From Bdellovibrionaceae bacterium UBA2339 (GTDB taxonomy: Bacteria > Bdellovibrionota > Bdellovibrionia > Bdellovibrionales > JAMPXM01), in the NCBI GenBank assembly GCA_002344785.1, contig DDUL01000025.1:1-25652 (forward strand): a stretch of 25,652 bases of DNA. Reading direction: 5' to 3'. The notes beneath the pieces are model-generated. The model worked only from the letters and a program-made list of their open reading frames with translations. It ran no database searches and was not told the DNA's origin. Of the stretch, positions 7,222 through 16,194 are shown piece by piece. The translations under genes were made by a program, and so were the position numbers. Within the stretch, counting starts at the first letter, position 1, and every line of letters begins with the position of its first letter.

Positions 7222-8348
7222 ATCAGAATATGAACGGCGGACCGCGAAGCGGAGCAAGCTCACATCCACAAATCGCTCCGTCACGCGGATTTCTCGTACT
7301 TGAATCTGGCGAAGCCTATGAAGGCGTTTTTCAAGGCGGTGAACCTCGAGCCGGCGAAGTCGTGTTCAACACTTCGCACTCGGGCTACGAGGAGATCGCA
7401 ACGGACCCGAGCTACTACGGGCAAATCATGGTCATGACGGCGCCAATGCAGGGCAATTATGGCGTGAGTCGTGAATTCTGGGAATCTCGTCGAATGTGGA
7501 TTGAAGGTTTTGTCTGCGTGGAAATGCAGTCATCGGACCGCGATCAAAGTTGGCTTCGGCAGTTGGCCGGAGCGGGCATACCCTGTTTTACGGATCTCGA
7601 CACTCGACGTGTGGTGCTTCGGCTCAGGGATCTCGGCACTCCGTGGGGCGCCATTGTGAGAGCCGATACTCAAGAGCAAGCTCGTGAGTTGGCTCGCCCT
7701 CTCATCAACGCGGCGAAAACACGCGATGCGGATTGGGTGTGGGCGGTGTCGCGAAAGGAAGCGGAAACTCGTGCCGGGCTAAAGCTTACGGGGCCGCGAG
7801 TCGCGGTCATGGATTACGGAGCCAAAGAGAACATTCTGCGAGAGCTTCAGCGTCGTTGTTCAGAGATTCGTGTGTTCCCATCTCGTGCGACCGCCGAAGA
7901 GGTACGGGCGTGGAGTCCCGATGGCATCATGTTGAGCAACGGCCCTGGCGATCCCGCGGCCGTCGTACAAAGCGTGGAGACGGTGCGCGAGCTTTTGGGC
8001 TGGCGTCCGATCTTTGGAATTTGCATGGGCAATCAAATTTTAGCCCGAGCTCTCGGTGCTTCGACATTCAAGCTGAAGTTCGGTCATCGTGGCGGCAACC
8101 ATCCGGTGAAGGATGAGTTGCTGGGGCGAATCTACGTGACATCGCAGAATCACGGCTACGCCGTCGATCCTCAGACTTTGCCATCAAATGTTCGAGTGAC
8201 GCATTGGAACCTCAATGATCAAACCGTCGAAGGCTTTGAGTGCGCGGAAAAGATGGCTTTTAGCGTTCAGTACCATCCTGAAAGCCATCCTGGGCCTCAC
8301 GAAGCTGTGCAGTTGTTTGATTACTTTGTTGATCGACTGAAGAAGTAG
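7218..8348 (+). CDS. carA: Carbamoyl-phosphate synthase small subunit (glutaminase)
   Basis: CarA hydrolyses glutamine and channels ammonia to CarB for carbamoyl phosphate synthesis, feeding pyrimidines and arginine. From the GTG at 7218 the protein has 376 residues, the normal length. A strong AGGAGGA at 7207-7213 decides this start over longer in-frame alternatives that would run into pyrB. The N-terminal CarA domain opens with GFLVLESGEAYEG. The class I amidotransferase domain has the nucleophile Cys in FGICMGNQ, the FGHRGGNHPV segment, and the His-Glu pair in QYHPESHPGPHE. GNQ replaces the commoner GHQ after the nucleophile, a known variation. The next gene begins ten bases after the stop. 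Confidence 0.95.
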   Translation: MNQNMNGGPRSGASSHPQIAPSRGFLVLESGEAYEGVFQGGEPRAGEVVFNTSHSGYEEIATDPSYYGQIMVMTAPMQGNYGVSREFWESRRMWIEGFVCVEMQSSDRDQSWLRQLAGAGIPCFTDLDTRRVVLRLRDLGTPWGAIVRADTQEQARELARPLINAAKTRDADWVWAVSRKEAETRAGLKLTGPRVAVMDYGAKENILRELQRRCSEIRVFPSRATAEEVRAWSPDGIMLSNGPGDPAAVVQSVETVRELLGWRPIFGICMGNQILARALGASTFKLKFGHRGGNHPVKDELLGRIYVTSQNHGYAVDPQTLPSNVRVTHWNLNDQTVEGFECAEKMAFSVQYHPESHPGPHEAVQLFDYFVDRLKK

Positions 8349-8357
8349 GAGCGCGAA

Positions 8358-9038
8358 GTGCGAGTTGAAGAGTTTGATCAGCGAATGGAACGTCTCATCC
8401 TACACTTCACTGGGCCTGGCTATTCCGCGCCCAGCGAAGGTGCTGCGCTTTCAGAAGTCGCTGAGGCCAAGAAAGAATTTTTCACCGACGCCGGAATTAT
8501 GGATGAGCGCAGTGATCATTTCGAAATGCGCATGGTGCAGTTCTTGGATTGGTACTTGTTCACCCGACCCTTACAACGTGAAGGCAAGACTCCCGCGCGA
8601 CTCGCGCTCGAGATTGATCAGTTTGTCATGACGGCTCAGGAGCGTCTCGACTTCGAAGCGCTTTCGGAGACCAAGCACTCTCTGTTTGAGTTTCTCAAGC
8701 TTCGCGGTCGCGACATCCACATTCGCGACTTGTTTCTCGATAAGGAAATCATCGTCCGCGACTCGCCGGTGAACTTGGGTTTCACCCGCGAAGAAATTTT
8801 CGATGCCCGCCTCGTTCCGGTTGGCGAAGAGCATTTCTTTGCACGTGGCTTTTGTTTTCACCCTGCGGATGCGAGCAAGTTCATTCGCGACGAAATCGCC
8901 AAATTGCCAGACTGGCCAGCTCACGAGGACAAGGAGCTGCTCATGCTTCGATTGATGAAGATGCGCTACAAGTATGAGCAGTTCCGGCACTTGCGCCTTG
9001 ATATGATTTATTCGAATGAGAAGAAGGTGAGGTTCTAA
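8358..9038 (+). CDS. Unknown soluble protein encoded between carA and carB
   Basis: I do not recognise this 226-residue protein. The GTG start at 8358 has AGGAG at 8347-8351, overlapping the carA stop. Its own stop TAA shares a base with the carB ATG (TAATG), so it is translationally coupled on the downstream side and tightly spaced upstream. The sequence is charged, with no signal peptide, no membrane segment and no obvious catalytic motif. It looks mostly helical, with a middle segment around FLKLRGRDIHIRDLFLDKEIIVRDSP (given here in meaning only as residues about 110-140) that could be a small beta-rich region, and a basic-acidic C-terminus. The position suggests a role with carbamoyl-phosphate synthase, such as assembly or regulation, but that is inference from context only. 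Confidence 0.85.
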   Translation: MRVEEFDQRMERLILHFTGPGYSAPSEGAALSEVAEAKKEFFTDAGIMDERSDHFEMRMVQFLDWYLFTRPLQREGKTPARLALEIDQFVMTAQERLDFEALSETKHSLFEFLKLRGRDIHIRDLFLDKEIIVRDSPVNLGFTREEIFDARLVPVGEEHFFARGFCFHPADASKFIRDEIAKLPDWPAHEDKELLMLRLMKMRYKYEQFRHLRLDMIYSNEKKVRF

Positions 9039-12000
9039 TGCCGAGGATTGCAAATCTCAAAAAGGTCGTGATCCTTGGAAGCGGACCGATCGTCATCGGC
9101 CAAGCCTGTGAGTTTGACTACTCAGGAACCCAGGCCTGCAAAGCGCTGATGCGTGAGGGGCTTGAGGTCATCCTGATCAACTCAAACCCCGCGACGATTA
9201 TGACGGACCCCGAGTTGGCGACTCGCGTTTACATTGAGCCTCTTACGGTGCCGTTCGTTGAGAAGATCCTTGAAAAAGAAAAGCCAGATGCCGTGATCCC
9301 CACGCTTGGCGGACAAACGGCCCTGAACCTCGCATTACAGCTTGCGGACCAGGGAATTTTGCAGCGCTTAGGCGTGAAGCTATTGGGCGCCGACCCCAAA
9401 GTCATTCGCGCTGCTGAGGATCGCGAAACCTTCCGAAGCATTTTGGATACGGTCGGCGCCAAGTCCCCGCGTTCCGAAATGGTGAGAAACTTCGCGGAAG
9501 CACAAGCCGCGGCCGAGAAGTTGGGTACACCGCTGATTCTCCGCCCGAACTACACGCTTGGCGGCGGAGGCGGCGGGATCGCCTACACGATCGATGAATA
9601 TGAAAGCATGATCACTAAGGCCCTCAAGGAAAGCCCCACGAGCGAAGTGCTCGTTGAGGAAAGCATCTTAGGGTGGAAGGAATTCGAGCTGGAGGTCATG
9701 CGCGATCACAAGGGAACCTTTGTGATCATTTGTTCGATTGAAAACCTCGACCCTTGCGGAGTGCATACGGGCGACTCCATCACCATCGCGCCTCAACAAA
9801 CACTTACAGATCGTCAATATCAGGACATGCGCGATGAGGCGCGACGAATTATCGAGGCCGTTGGGCTGGCGACAGGTGGTGCAAACATTCAGTTCGCCGT
9901 CCATCCGACCACGGGCGAGCGTGTCGTGATCGAGATGAACCCTCGTGTTTCGCGATCGTCGGCATTGGCGAGCAAGGCGACGGGATTTCCGATTGCGAAG
10001 ATTGCTGCACTTCTGGCTGTCGGTTACGAGTTGGAAGAAATCCGCAACGACATCACCAAGTCGACACCATCTTGCTATGAACCTGCGCTGGACTACGTTG
10101 TGACGAAGATCCCTCGCTTCGCTTTCGAGAAGTTTCCGGGATCGAAGGATGAACTGACGACGCAAATGAAGTCCGTCGGCGAAGTCATGGGAATCGGGCG
10201 AACATTCAAAGAATCGCTGATGAAGGCGCTGTCGTCGCTTGAGAGTCGCATTGAGGGTTTTGCTCCTGTTCCGTTTTCCGAGAAGTTGTTGTCGCACGCA
10301 AATTCGCAACGCATCTTCCATCTCGCCCAGGCATTTCGTGAAGGATGGACTGTTGATCAAGTGTATCAAGTCACACAGATCACCCCCTGGTTTTTGGAGC
10401 AGATTGAAGACATCATTCAACTTGAGCGAAAAGTTGAGAGCGAAAGTGAACTGACTCGAGACCTGATGTTGAAGGCCAAGCGCACGGGTTTCACGGACTC
10501 CGCGATCGCGCAACTCAGGCAAATGAAAGCCCAAGAGGTCCGCGCGGCTCGCCACGGCTTCGGCCTGCGGCCTGGCTACTCGCAGGTCGACACCTGTGCG
10601 GGAGAGTTTAAATCGGAAACGCCTTACTATTACTCGAGCTATTGGGTGGATCCGGCACTCTCGCCGGCGATTACGGCTCAATTACCGCGTGTCGTGGTGC
10701 TGGGAAGCGGCCCCAACCGCATCGGCCAAGGCATTGAATTCGACTACTCCTGTGTGCGTGCGGTGAAGCGCTTTCAGCAAGAGGGCCGCCACGTCGTGAT
10801 GATCAATTCAAACCCAGAGACAGTTTCGACGGACTACGACACCAGCGATGAGCTATACTTTGAGCCGCTCACTGAAGAGTCGGTGTTGGAGATTCTCGAT
10901 CGCCTCAAACCAGAAGGCTTTGTCGCGCAACTTGGCGGCCAAACGCCCATCAACCTCGCGCAAAAGCTGGTGCGGGCGGGTCATCGACTGATGGGATCGA
11001 GTTTGGATTCCATCGACTTGGCTGAAGATCGCGGGCGTTTCTCGGAGGTTTGTCGAGAATTGAATCTTAAGTTCAAGATGCTCAAGATTCCAGCCAGCGG
11101 CATGGCTGGTACGTTCGATGAGGCCGAAGCGATTGCCGGTCGAATTGGTTATCCCGTGATCTGCCGTCCAAGCTATGTGTTGGGTGGTCGCCGCATGGAA
11201 GTCGTCGAGAGCGTCGATGAACTGTGGAGCTACTTTGAGCGGCATGGCGACTTCATCTCCAAGGAAGAGCCTTGTCTAATGGATCAATTCCTAGCCGGCG
11301 CTCTCGAAGTCGATGTGGATTTGGTTCGAGGAGAAGATTGGGCAATCGTTGGCGGGATTGTGGAGCACATCGAGGCTGCAGGTGTGCACTCGGGTGATTC
11401 CATGGGCGTGTTGCCGCCACAACGCCTCAAAGACGAAACAACTGCGAGAATCGAAGAGCTGGCTTTGGCCTTGGCGAATCGCCTGGGCACCATTGGTCAT
11501 CTGAACTTACAGTTGGCGGTCAAAGATGACGAAGTGTACATGCTCGAGGCCAACCCTCGCAGTTCGCGATCCGTTCCGTTTGTCTCCAAAGCCACGCGGA
11601 TCCCGCTTGTCGATTTGGGTGTCTGGGCGATGTTGGGTCGAAAAGCCAAAGAAGTTCAACCCACTCGTTACAAGTGGCGCGATGTTCGCGATGTGTCCGT
11701 CAAAGGCGTGGTCTTTCCGTTCAAAAAGTTTCCTGAGAGCGACTCCATTCTAGGACCAGAAATGAAGTCGACAGGTGAGAGCATGGGACGAGGAGAGGAT
11801 TATGCCGAAGCTCTTTTGAAAGCGAGCATCGCCAGCCATATCCACATCCCGCCGAAGGGCGAAGTCCTTCTGAGTTTACGCGATAAGGATAAGACGGAGA
11901 TGTTGCCACTGGTCAGGTCTTTGGTCGGGATGGGTTACCAGCTCTCTGCGACCTCAGGCACCGCCAAGTTCCTCTACAACGAGGGCATTGATTGTGTGCC

Positions 12001-12247
12001 GGTAAAGAAAGTCCACGAAGGTCGGCCCAACTGTGTTGACCGAATTCGTAGCGGGCAAGTGGCTTTGGTGATCAACACGACTTCCGGTCGGAGGGCCGTC
12101 GAGGCCAGCTTCGCCATTCGCCGCAGCTGCATCGACTTCTCCATCCACTGCATCACCGAAAGTCATGCGGCCGAGGCCCTCCTGACGGCCTTGCGTAAAC
12201 ATCGAACGCGCGAGTTTAGTGTTTCTGCCCAAGATAAAATGATTTAA
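9038..12247 (+). CDS. carB: Carbamoyl-phosphate synthase large subunit
   Basis: CarB makes carbamoyl phosphate from bicarbonate, ammonia and two ATP. The 1069 residues match the family (about 1070). It is an internally duplicated protein. The first half opens with VVILGSGPIVIGQACEFDYSG and has an ATP-grasp loop RPNYTLGGGGGGIAY near residue 168. The second half repeats VVVLGSGPNRIGQGIEFDYS and has RPSYVLGGRRMEV near residue 708. The C-terminal MGS-like allosteric domain starts near residue 940 and keeps ATSGTAKFL and NTTSGRR, the region that binds UMP or ornithine in E. coli, so feedback control by pyrimidines is plausible. The start is shared with the stop of the preceding gene (TAATG). Confidence 0.97.
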   Translation: MPRIANLKKVVILGSGPIVIGQACEFDYSGTQACKALMREGLEVILINSNPATIMTDPELATRVYIEPLTVPFVEKILEKEKPDAVIPTLGGQTALNLALQLADQGILQRLGVKLLGADPKVIRAAEDRETFRSILDTVGAKSPRSEMVRNFAEAQAAAEKLGTPLILRPNYTLGGGGGGIAYTIDEYESMITKALKESPTSEVLVEESILGWKEFELEVMRDHKGTFVIICSIENLDPCGVHTGDSITIAPQQTLTDRQYQDMRDEARRIIEAVGLATGGANIQFAVHPTTGERVVIEMNPRVSRSSALASKATGFPIAKIAALLAVGYELEEIRNDITKSTPSCYEPALDYVVTKIPRFAFEKFPGSKDELTTQMKSVGEVMGIGRTFKESLMKALSSLESRIEGFAPVPFSEKLLSHANSQRIFHLAQAFREGWTVDQVYQVTQITPWFLEQIEDIIQLERKVESESELTRDLMLKAKRTGFTDSAIAQLRQMKAQEVRAARHGFGLRPGYSQVDTCAGEFKSETPYYYSSYWVDPALSPAITAQLPRVVVLGSGPNRIGQGIEFDYSCVRAVKRFQQEGRHVVMINSNPETVSTDYDTSDELYFEPLTEESVLEILDRLKPEGFVAQLGGQTPINLAQKLVRAGHRLMGSSLDSIDLAEDRGRFSEVCRELNLKFKMLKIPASGMAGTFDEAEAIAGRIGYPVICRPSYVLGGRRMEVVESVDELWSYFERHGDFISKEEPCLMDQFLAGALEVDVDLVRGEDWAIVGGIVEHIEAAGVHSGDSMGVLPPQRLKDETTARIEELALALANRLGTIGHLNLQLAVKDDEVYMLEANPRSSRSVPFVSKATRIPLVDLGVWAMLGRKAKEVQPTRYKWRDVRDVSVKGVVFPFKKFPESDSILGPEMKSTGESMGRGEDYAEALLKASIASHIHIPPKGEVLLSLRDKDKTEMLPLVRSLVGMGYQLSATSGTAKFLYNEGIDCVPVKKVHEGRPNCVDRIRSGQVALVINTTSGRRAVEASFAIRRSCIDFSIHCITESHAAEALLTALRKHRTREFSVSAQDKMI

Positions 12248-12259
12248 GCTTGAATCGCC

Positions 12260-13294
12260 ATGGTTGGCGAATGGGTCTACGCGAACTCGCGTCGCATTTT
12301 AAGTTGGGGACTGAATTTCCGTGCATCAGGCACAGGGCTGCTCTTCGCCCTGGCGCTGATTGCGTCCGAGCCAAGTTCGGCAGCTGAAAGCGCCGGCAAG
12401 GTGGGCGCCTTGCCGATCTTGCGAATCGGCTTCACTCCCGGCGAAGAAAGCGATGGTCTCAGTTTAAGAACGGCTGAGCTTGGTCAACTCTTAGAGAAAA
12501 AGCTCGAGGCCTCAGGCACGCGGGTTCGTATTCAGACACAAGTTGGCCGCTCCTACGAAGATCTTGTCGAGCAACTCAAAAATAAAAAAGTCGACTTCGC
12601 GTTTTTGAACGCGCTGTCGTTTGTTCGCGCTGAAGAGGCGTTGCAACTCAAAGTCTTGCTCAAAAAAGTTTGGGAGAATCCTTATTACTACTCCGTACTG
12701 CTGACCCAAAAGCGCTCGGCCTTCAAGACGCTGCAATCGCTGCAAAAGGCCAGATTCGCGTTTGTCAGTGAAGGGTCGGGCTCCGGGCATCTCTACCCAC
12801 TGATTGCACTCAAAGGAGCGAAACTCGATATTGCGACCTTGAAGCCCGAACAAGTTCGATTCACCGGAGCTCATGATCGGTCCGTCGAGTTGCTCAAGCG
12901 CGGTGAAGTCGACGTCATCGCGGTGTTCTCCAACACCAAGTCGGCTCTCGATTCAGCGTGGACTCAGCATGGCGGGCGGGTCGGTGACGTGCGCGTGCTT
13001 TGGGTGAGCGAGCCGATTCCCAATGATCCATTTGTCGTGCGGAAAGACTACTATGATCGTCATCCGCGGTTGGTGCATGAATTGATGTTGTCGCTCATTG
13101 AGCTCTCCGAGAGTGAAGCTGAGCGACCCACACTCACGCGCTTACTGGGAGTCAAGTCACTCATGTGGGCAACAGCCCAGCAGTACGATCCAGTTCGAAA
13201 GATCTCCGCTCTTTCTAAAGAACTTCGTGCTTCTTCAGCTCAAGACTCTGGAACTTCGCCCGAAGCGAACAAACCACCTCGGGAGGCCAAATGA
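12260..13294 (+). CDS. PhnD-like periplasmic substrate-binding protein, in the PilG position
   Basis: The protein has 344 residues with a long n-region, a hydrophobic core (about 25-36) and a likely signal-peptidase site near residue 41. The mature part starts LRIGFTPGEES and contains the family hallmarks SYEDLVEQLKNKKVDFAFL, FAFVSEGSGSGHLYPL and VDVIAVFSN, typical of phosphate/phosphonate-binding PhnD-like proteins (type 2 binding fold). A Gln/Lys/Pro-rich tail follows. The stop overlaps the ATPase start (ATGA, 13291-13294). The partners downstream form an ABC-2-type, not an importer-type, transporter, and the locus leads into pilD and pilMNOPQ, where M. xanthus has pilG-H-I. A ligand-sensing or pilus-assembly role is therefore as likely as uptake. 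No strong ribosome binding site decides the start. Confidence 0.8.
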   Translation: MVGEWVYANSRRILSWGLNFRASGTGLLFALALIASEPSSAAESAGKVGALPILRIGFTPGEESDGLSLRTAELGQLLEKKLEASGTRVRIQTQVGRSYEDLVEQLKNKKVDFAFLNALSFVRAEEALQLKVLLKKVWENPYYYSVLLTQKRSAFKTLQSLQKARFAFVSEGSGSGHLYPLIALKGAKLDIATLKPEQVRFTGAHDRSVELLKRGEVDVIAVFSNTKSALDSAWTQHGGRVGDVRVLWVSEPIPNDPFVVRKDYYDRHPRLVHELMLSLIELSESEAERPTLTRLLGVKSLMWATAQQYDPVRKISALSKELRASSAQDSGTSPEANKPPREAK

Positions 13295-14232
13295 GTTCGT
13301 CGGCACCCGTCCTGCAGGTTCGCGGATTGAAGAAAACCTTCATCACACCTTTTCGACGCCTACGTGTGCCGGCGCTCAAAAAGATCGACTTCCAGATCAA
13401 TGCGGGAGAGATCACTGGCTTTTTGGGCGCGAACGGTGCGGGCAAAACCACCACAATCAAGTGCTTGCTCGAACTTGCCTTTCCCGATGAAGGGGAGATC
13501 ACTTATTTCGGTCAGAAGGGCTTGAGTCTAGAGGCCAAAGCTCGCATCGGTTTTTTGCCAGAGCGTCCCTACTTTTACGAGCACCTTACGGGCCTTGAGT
13601 TTTTGCAGTTCTACGGGCAGTTGTCGGGGCGAATTCGTGGCGTTGACTTGCGTCGACGTGCCGAAGAGTTGCTTGAGCGTGTCAAGCTTCAGCACGCCGG
13701 CACGCGACCCTTGCGCGGCTACTCCAAGGGAATGTTGCAACGAATCGGAATTGCGCAGGCGCTCATTCATCGTCCCGACTTTGTCATTTTAGATGAGCCG
13801 ATGACCGGTTTGGATCCGGATGGACGATTTGAGGTTCGCGAGATCATCCGCGAAGTCGCCAAACAGGGAACGGCCGTTTTCTTCTCGAGCCATTTGTTGC
13901 CCGACGCTGAACAACTTTGTCGTCGGCTTGTCATCGTCAAAAAAGGCGAGATGGTCTTCGAGGGCGGGACGCACGAGCTTCTCGATCAGGTTCAGCGAGG
14001 TTGGCTGATCCACTGGCGCAGCCCGGAAAATCCGAACGAACTTAAGTCGGAGACAGTCGCCGACCTCGTCAATCTGCAGGTGCAAATCGACGCCGTACGA
14101 AAGCGCGGTGGACAGATCGAAGATGTGACTCGTGTTCGCGCCTCACTTGAAGAGATCTTTATGAAAATTGGTTTTGAAGACTCCGCTTTGCTGAAGTCAC
14201 AGCAAGGCCGTAGCCCCGAAGTCGTAAGGTAG
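13291..14232 (+). CDS. ABC transporter ATPase (PilH-like by position)
   Basis: Cytoplasmic ATP-binding subunit of 313 residues. Walker A is GANGAGKTT (46-54), the Q-loop region is LPERPYFYE, the signature reads YSKGM (about 144-148), Walker B is FVILDEPMTGLD (about 163-174) and the H-loop is SSHLL (about 198). The YSKGM signature is common among ABC-2 export-type ATPases. It is coupled by ATGA to the upstream binding protein, and the permease starts eight bases after its stop. Position next to pilD and pilM matches PilH of M. xanthus, an ABC ATPase required for pilus formation. A C-terminal extension of about 75 residues after the nucleotide-binding domain is typical of this group. Confidence 0.9.
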   Translation: MSSSAPVLQVRGLKKTFITPFRRLRVPALKKIDFQINAGEITGFLGANGAGKTTTIKCLLELAFPDEGEITYFGQKGLSLEAKARIGFLPERPYFYEHLTGLEFLQFYGQLSGRIRGVDLRRRAEELLERVKLQHAGTRPLRGYSKGMLQRIGIAQALIHRPDFVILDEPMTGLDPDGRFEVREIIREVAKQGTAVFFSSHLLPDAEQLCRRLVIVKKGEMVFEGGTHELLDQVQRGWLIHWRSPENPNELKSETVADLVNLQVQIDAVRKRGGQIEDVTRVRASLEEIFMKIGFEDSALLKSQQGRSPEVVR

Positions 14233-14240
14233 GTCGAGCT

Positions 14241-15011
14241 ATGTTCCAGTCCGTGTACGTCATTGCTCGCAATACATTTCGCGAAGTGATTCGCGATCGC
14301 ATTTTGTATGGGCTTGCGGTTTTCGGCGTCATGCTGGTCATGTTTGCGCTGGCTCTCGGCCAGCTCTCATTTTCCGACCATGTCCGCCTCACCGCAAATT
14401 TCGGATTCACGGCCATTCACATTTCTAGCGCGATCTTGTCGATCTTCATCGGCAGCACTTTGGTCTCTCGCGAAATCGAAAAGCAAACCATTCTCACGCT
14501 GCTCGCGCGCCCCATCAGCCGAACGCAATTCATCCTTGGCAAGGCGATGGGCCTCATGGGTGTGATTCTCTGTGTGGATCTCGGCCTTGCTCTGATCTTG
14601 GCGCTGATCCTAGCCGGTATTGATTTTGAATTCTCGGTCAATTTCGGCGTCGCGATGTTCGGCGTTTTGATCGAGGCCTTGCTCTTGGTATCGCTGACGC
14701 TCTTCTATGGCACATTCGCCAAGCCTTTCATGACGGTGGTGTTCAGCGCTGCGAGTTTCCTGCTGGGGCACTGGATCTCCAGTCTGGATTTCTTTGTGGA
14801 GAAGTCTCAGTCCGAGGGCTTTCGCATCGTAGGCGGTCTACTGATGAGAGCCGTGCCCAATCTCGAGGCCTTCAACTGGCGATCGGCGCCGGTTTACAAT
14901 CTTCAAGTCGCTCCTGGCGAAGTGCTCGTGGCTCTATTTTACGGACTGGCTTGGAGTCTCATTTTACTTTCGGCCACCTCGATCATCTTTCGGAGACGTG
15001 ATTTTGTCTGA
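14241..15011 (+). CDS. ABC-2-type transporter permease (PilI-like by position)
   Basis: Integral inner-membrane protein of 256 residues with about six hydrophobic spans: near residues 23-42, 55-73, 98-125, 132-155, 162-180 and 231-248. The cytoplasmic N-terminus IARNTFREVIRDRI and the segment STLVSREIEKQTILTLLARP are typical of ABC-2 permeases paired with an NatA-like ATPase. The GTG of pilD (14998) lies inside the last codons, a 14-base overlap, so pilD is probably co-translated. Together with the ATPase it would form the transporter corresponding to PilH-PilI of the M. xanthus pil locus. The transported substrate is unknown. Confidence 0.88.
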   Translation: MFQSVYVIARNTFREVIRDRILYGLAVFGVMLVMFALALGQLSFSDHVRLTANFGFTAIHISSAILSIFIGSTLVSREIEKQTILTLLARPISRTQFILGKAMGLMGVILCVDLGLALILALILAGIDFEFSVNFGVAMFGVLIEALLLVSLTLFYGTFAKPFMTVVFSAASFLLGHWISSLDFFVEKSQSEGFRIVGGLLMRAVPNLEAFNWRSAPVYNLQVAPGEVLVALFYGLAWSLILLSATSIIFRRRDFV

Positions 15012-15903
15012 CGACCGATCGGGTGCGTACGCCCACATCTTTTCGAGCCTCGAATGGAGCGCGCCACCCGCCGACTATCTGCTGGAAAGCTCGCTGATCT
15101 TCTTGCTTGGCGCCGTGCTGGGAAGTTTTCTCAACGTGGTCATCTATAGATGGCCACGAGGCGAGAGCCTCACCTGGCCCGGAAGTTTCTGTCGCACCTG
15201 CCTCACAAGTATTTCGTGGTGGGCGAATGTGCCGATCTTGGGATGGTTCTTTGTGCGAGGTCGCTGTGCACATTGCGGTCACCCTTATTCGTTTCGCTAT
15301 CCCGCAGTTGAACTTCTGACCGCGCTTTGCAGTGTCGGATTGTTTTGGCGCATGGGCCTCAGCTGGAGCTTTCTTGAAACTTGGATCATGATTTTGATGC
15401 TGATTGCAGGCATGGGGATCGACTGGGATCACATGATTCTCCCGGACGAACTCACCCTCGGCGGAGTCGTGCTCGGATTGGTGGGCGCGGCGCTGAATCC
15501 GGAGCGAAGTTTCACCGACGCCATACTCGGAGTCCTGTTGGGCGGAGGATTCCTTTGGGCGATTGCCTATCTCTATATTGTTTGGCGAGGTCGGGAAGGT
15601 ATGGGCGGCGGTGACATCAAGCTGCTCGCATGGGTGGGTGCAGTTCTAGGTTATCAGTCGGTGCCCTTCGTGATTCTTGTTGCAAGTTTATTCGGCAGTG
15701 TCGGTGGCCTGGCCTGGGCCGCATTGTCGAAATCCGCATCGGCAGATCAGGGTGGTTCTGAGCAAGTTGGATCCGGCCACGGCGATTCACATTGGTTGAG
15801 GCCGATGCCCTTTGGACCATTTCTCGGCGGCGCCACCATCCTCTACGTCCTCTTTGACGGCAAATCATGGGTGGCTTGGTATTTCGGACTGCACGGATTC
15901 TGA
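14998..15903 (+). CDS. pilD: Type IV prepilin peptidase / N-methyltransferase
   Basis: PilD cleaves the leader from type IV prepilins and pseudopilins and methylates the new N-terminus, inside the inner membrane. It has 301 residues. GSFLNVVIYRWP (42-53) is the N-terminal signature. Two CxxC pairs (Cys65/68 and Cys90/93) form the zinc-binding cytoplasmic loop. The aspartyl-protease residues lie in IDWDHMILPDE (Asp142/144) and GMGGGDIKLL (Asp206). About seven or eight hydrophobic spans are seen. The GTG at 14998 overlaps the permease by 14 bases; TTG at 15004 is an alternative. A Gly/Ser/Asp-rich loop (about 246-260) near the C-terminus is unusual. There is no gene for ~400 bases after it, so the pilM operon appears to be separately promoted. 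Confidence 0.93.
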   Translation: MILSDDRSGAYAHIFSSLEWSAPPADYLLESSLIFLLGAVLGSFLNVVIYRWPRGESLTWPGSFCRTCLTSISWWANVPILGWFFVRGRCAHCGHPYSFRYPAVELLTALCSVGLFWRMGLSWSFLETWIMILMLIAGMGIDWDHMILPDELTLGGVVLGLVGAALNPERSFTDAILGVLLGGGFLWAIAYLYIVWRGREGMGGGDIKLLAWVGAVLGYQSVPFVILVASLFGSVGGLAWAALSKSASADQGGSEQVGSGHGDSHWLRPMPFGPFLGGATILYVLFDGKSWVAWYFGLHGF

Positions 15904-16128
15904 AGATCAGCAAAGCCGGTCAAGCCCCGAGATCTTCATCGCCAGATCCAGATCGGATGCCCTCAATCCCACCCCTTCGCGACGTCCGCAACCTTCGATG
16001 CTCGTTCACGCGGCGGTCGGGGGCGTACACGTGGCCCCATCTCGAGACACAGTTTGCGCTCTCGATATACACAACCACTCAAGTGGACCAGCTGATTGCG
16101 ACTATTTCCCTTATTTTGACGCGGTGAT

Positions 16129-16158
16129 TTGACAGGGCAACCTGGCGTTCGGTCTAAT
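16129..16158 (+). promoter_or_regulatory. Strong sigma-70-type promoter for pilMNOPQ
   Basis: TTGACA (16129-16134, perfect -35) is followed after 18 bases by TCTAAT (16153-16158, five of six -10 bases). A start near 16165 would give a leader of about 137 bases before the pilM ATG. This is the best promoter match I found in the window. Confidence 0.65.
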
Positions 16159-16176
16159 TATGTCGAGTGACTGCAT

Positions 16177-16194
16177 CCTCGACTCCGGTCGAGG
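16177..16194 (+). promoter_or_regulatory. Perfect hairpin in the pilM leader
   Basis: CCTCGAC (16177-16183) and GTCGAGG (16188-16194) form a 7-bp GC-rich stem closed by TCCG. It lies about 12 bases after the predicted transcription start and has no T-tract, so it is more likely an mRNA-stabilising or regulator-binding element than a terminator. Confidence 0.45.

Noticed and set aside
9668..10681. Minus-strand ORF of 337 codons inside carB
   Set aside because: carB is unmistakable on the plus strand; the antisense frame is Arg/Ser/Leu-rich and has no domain.
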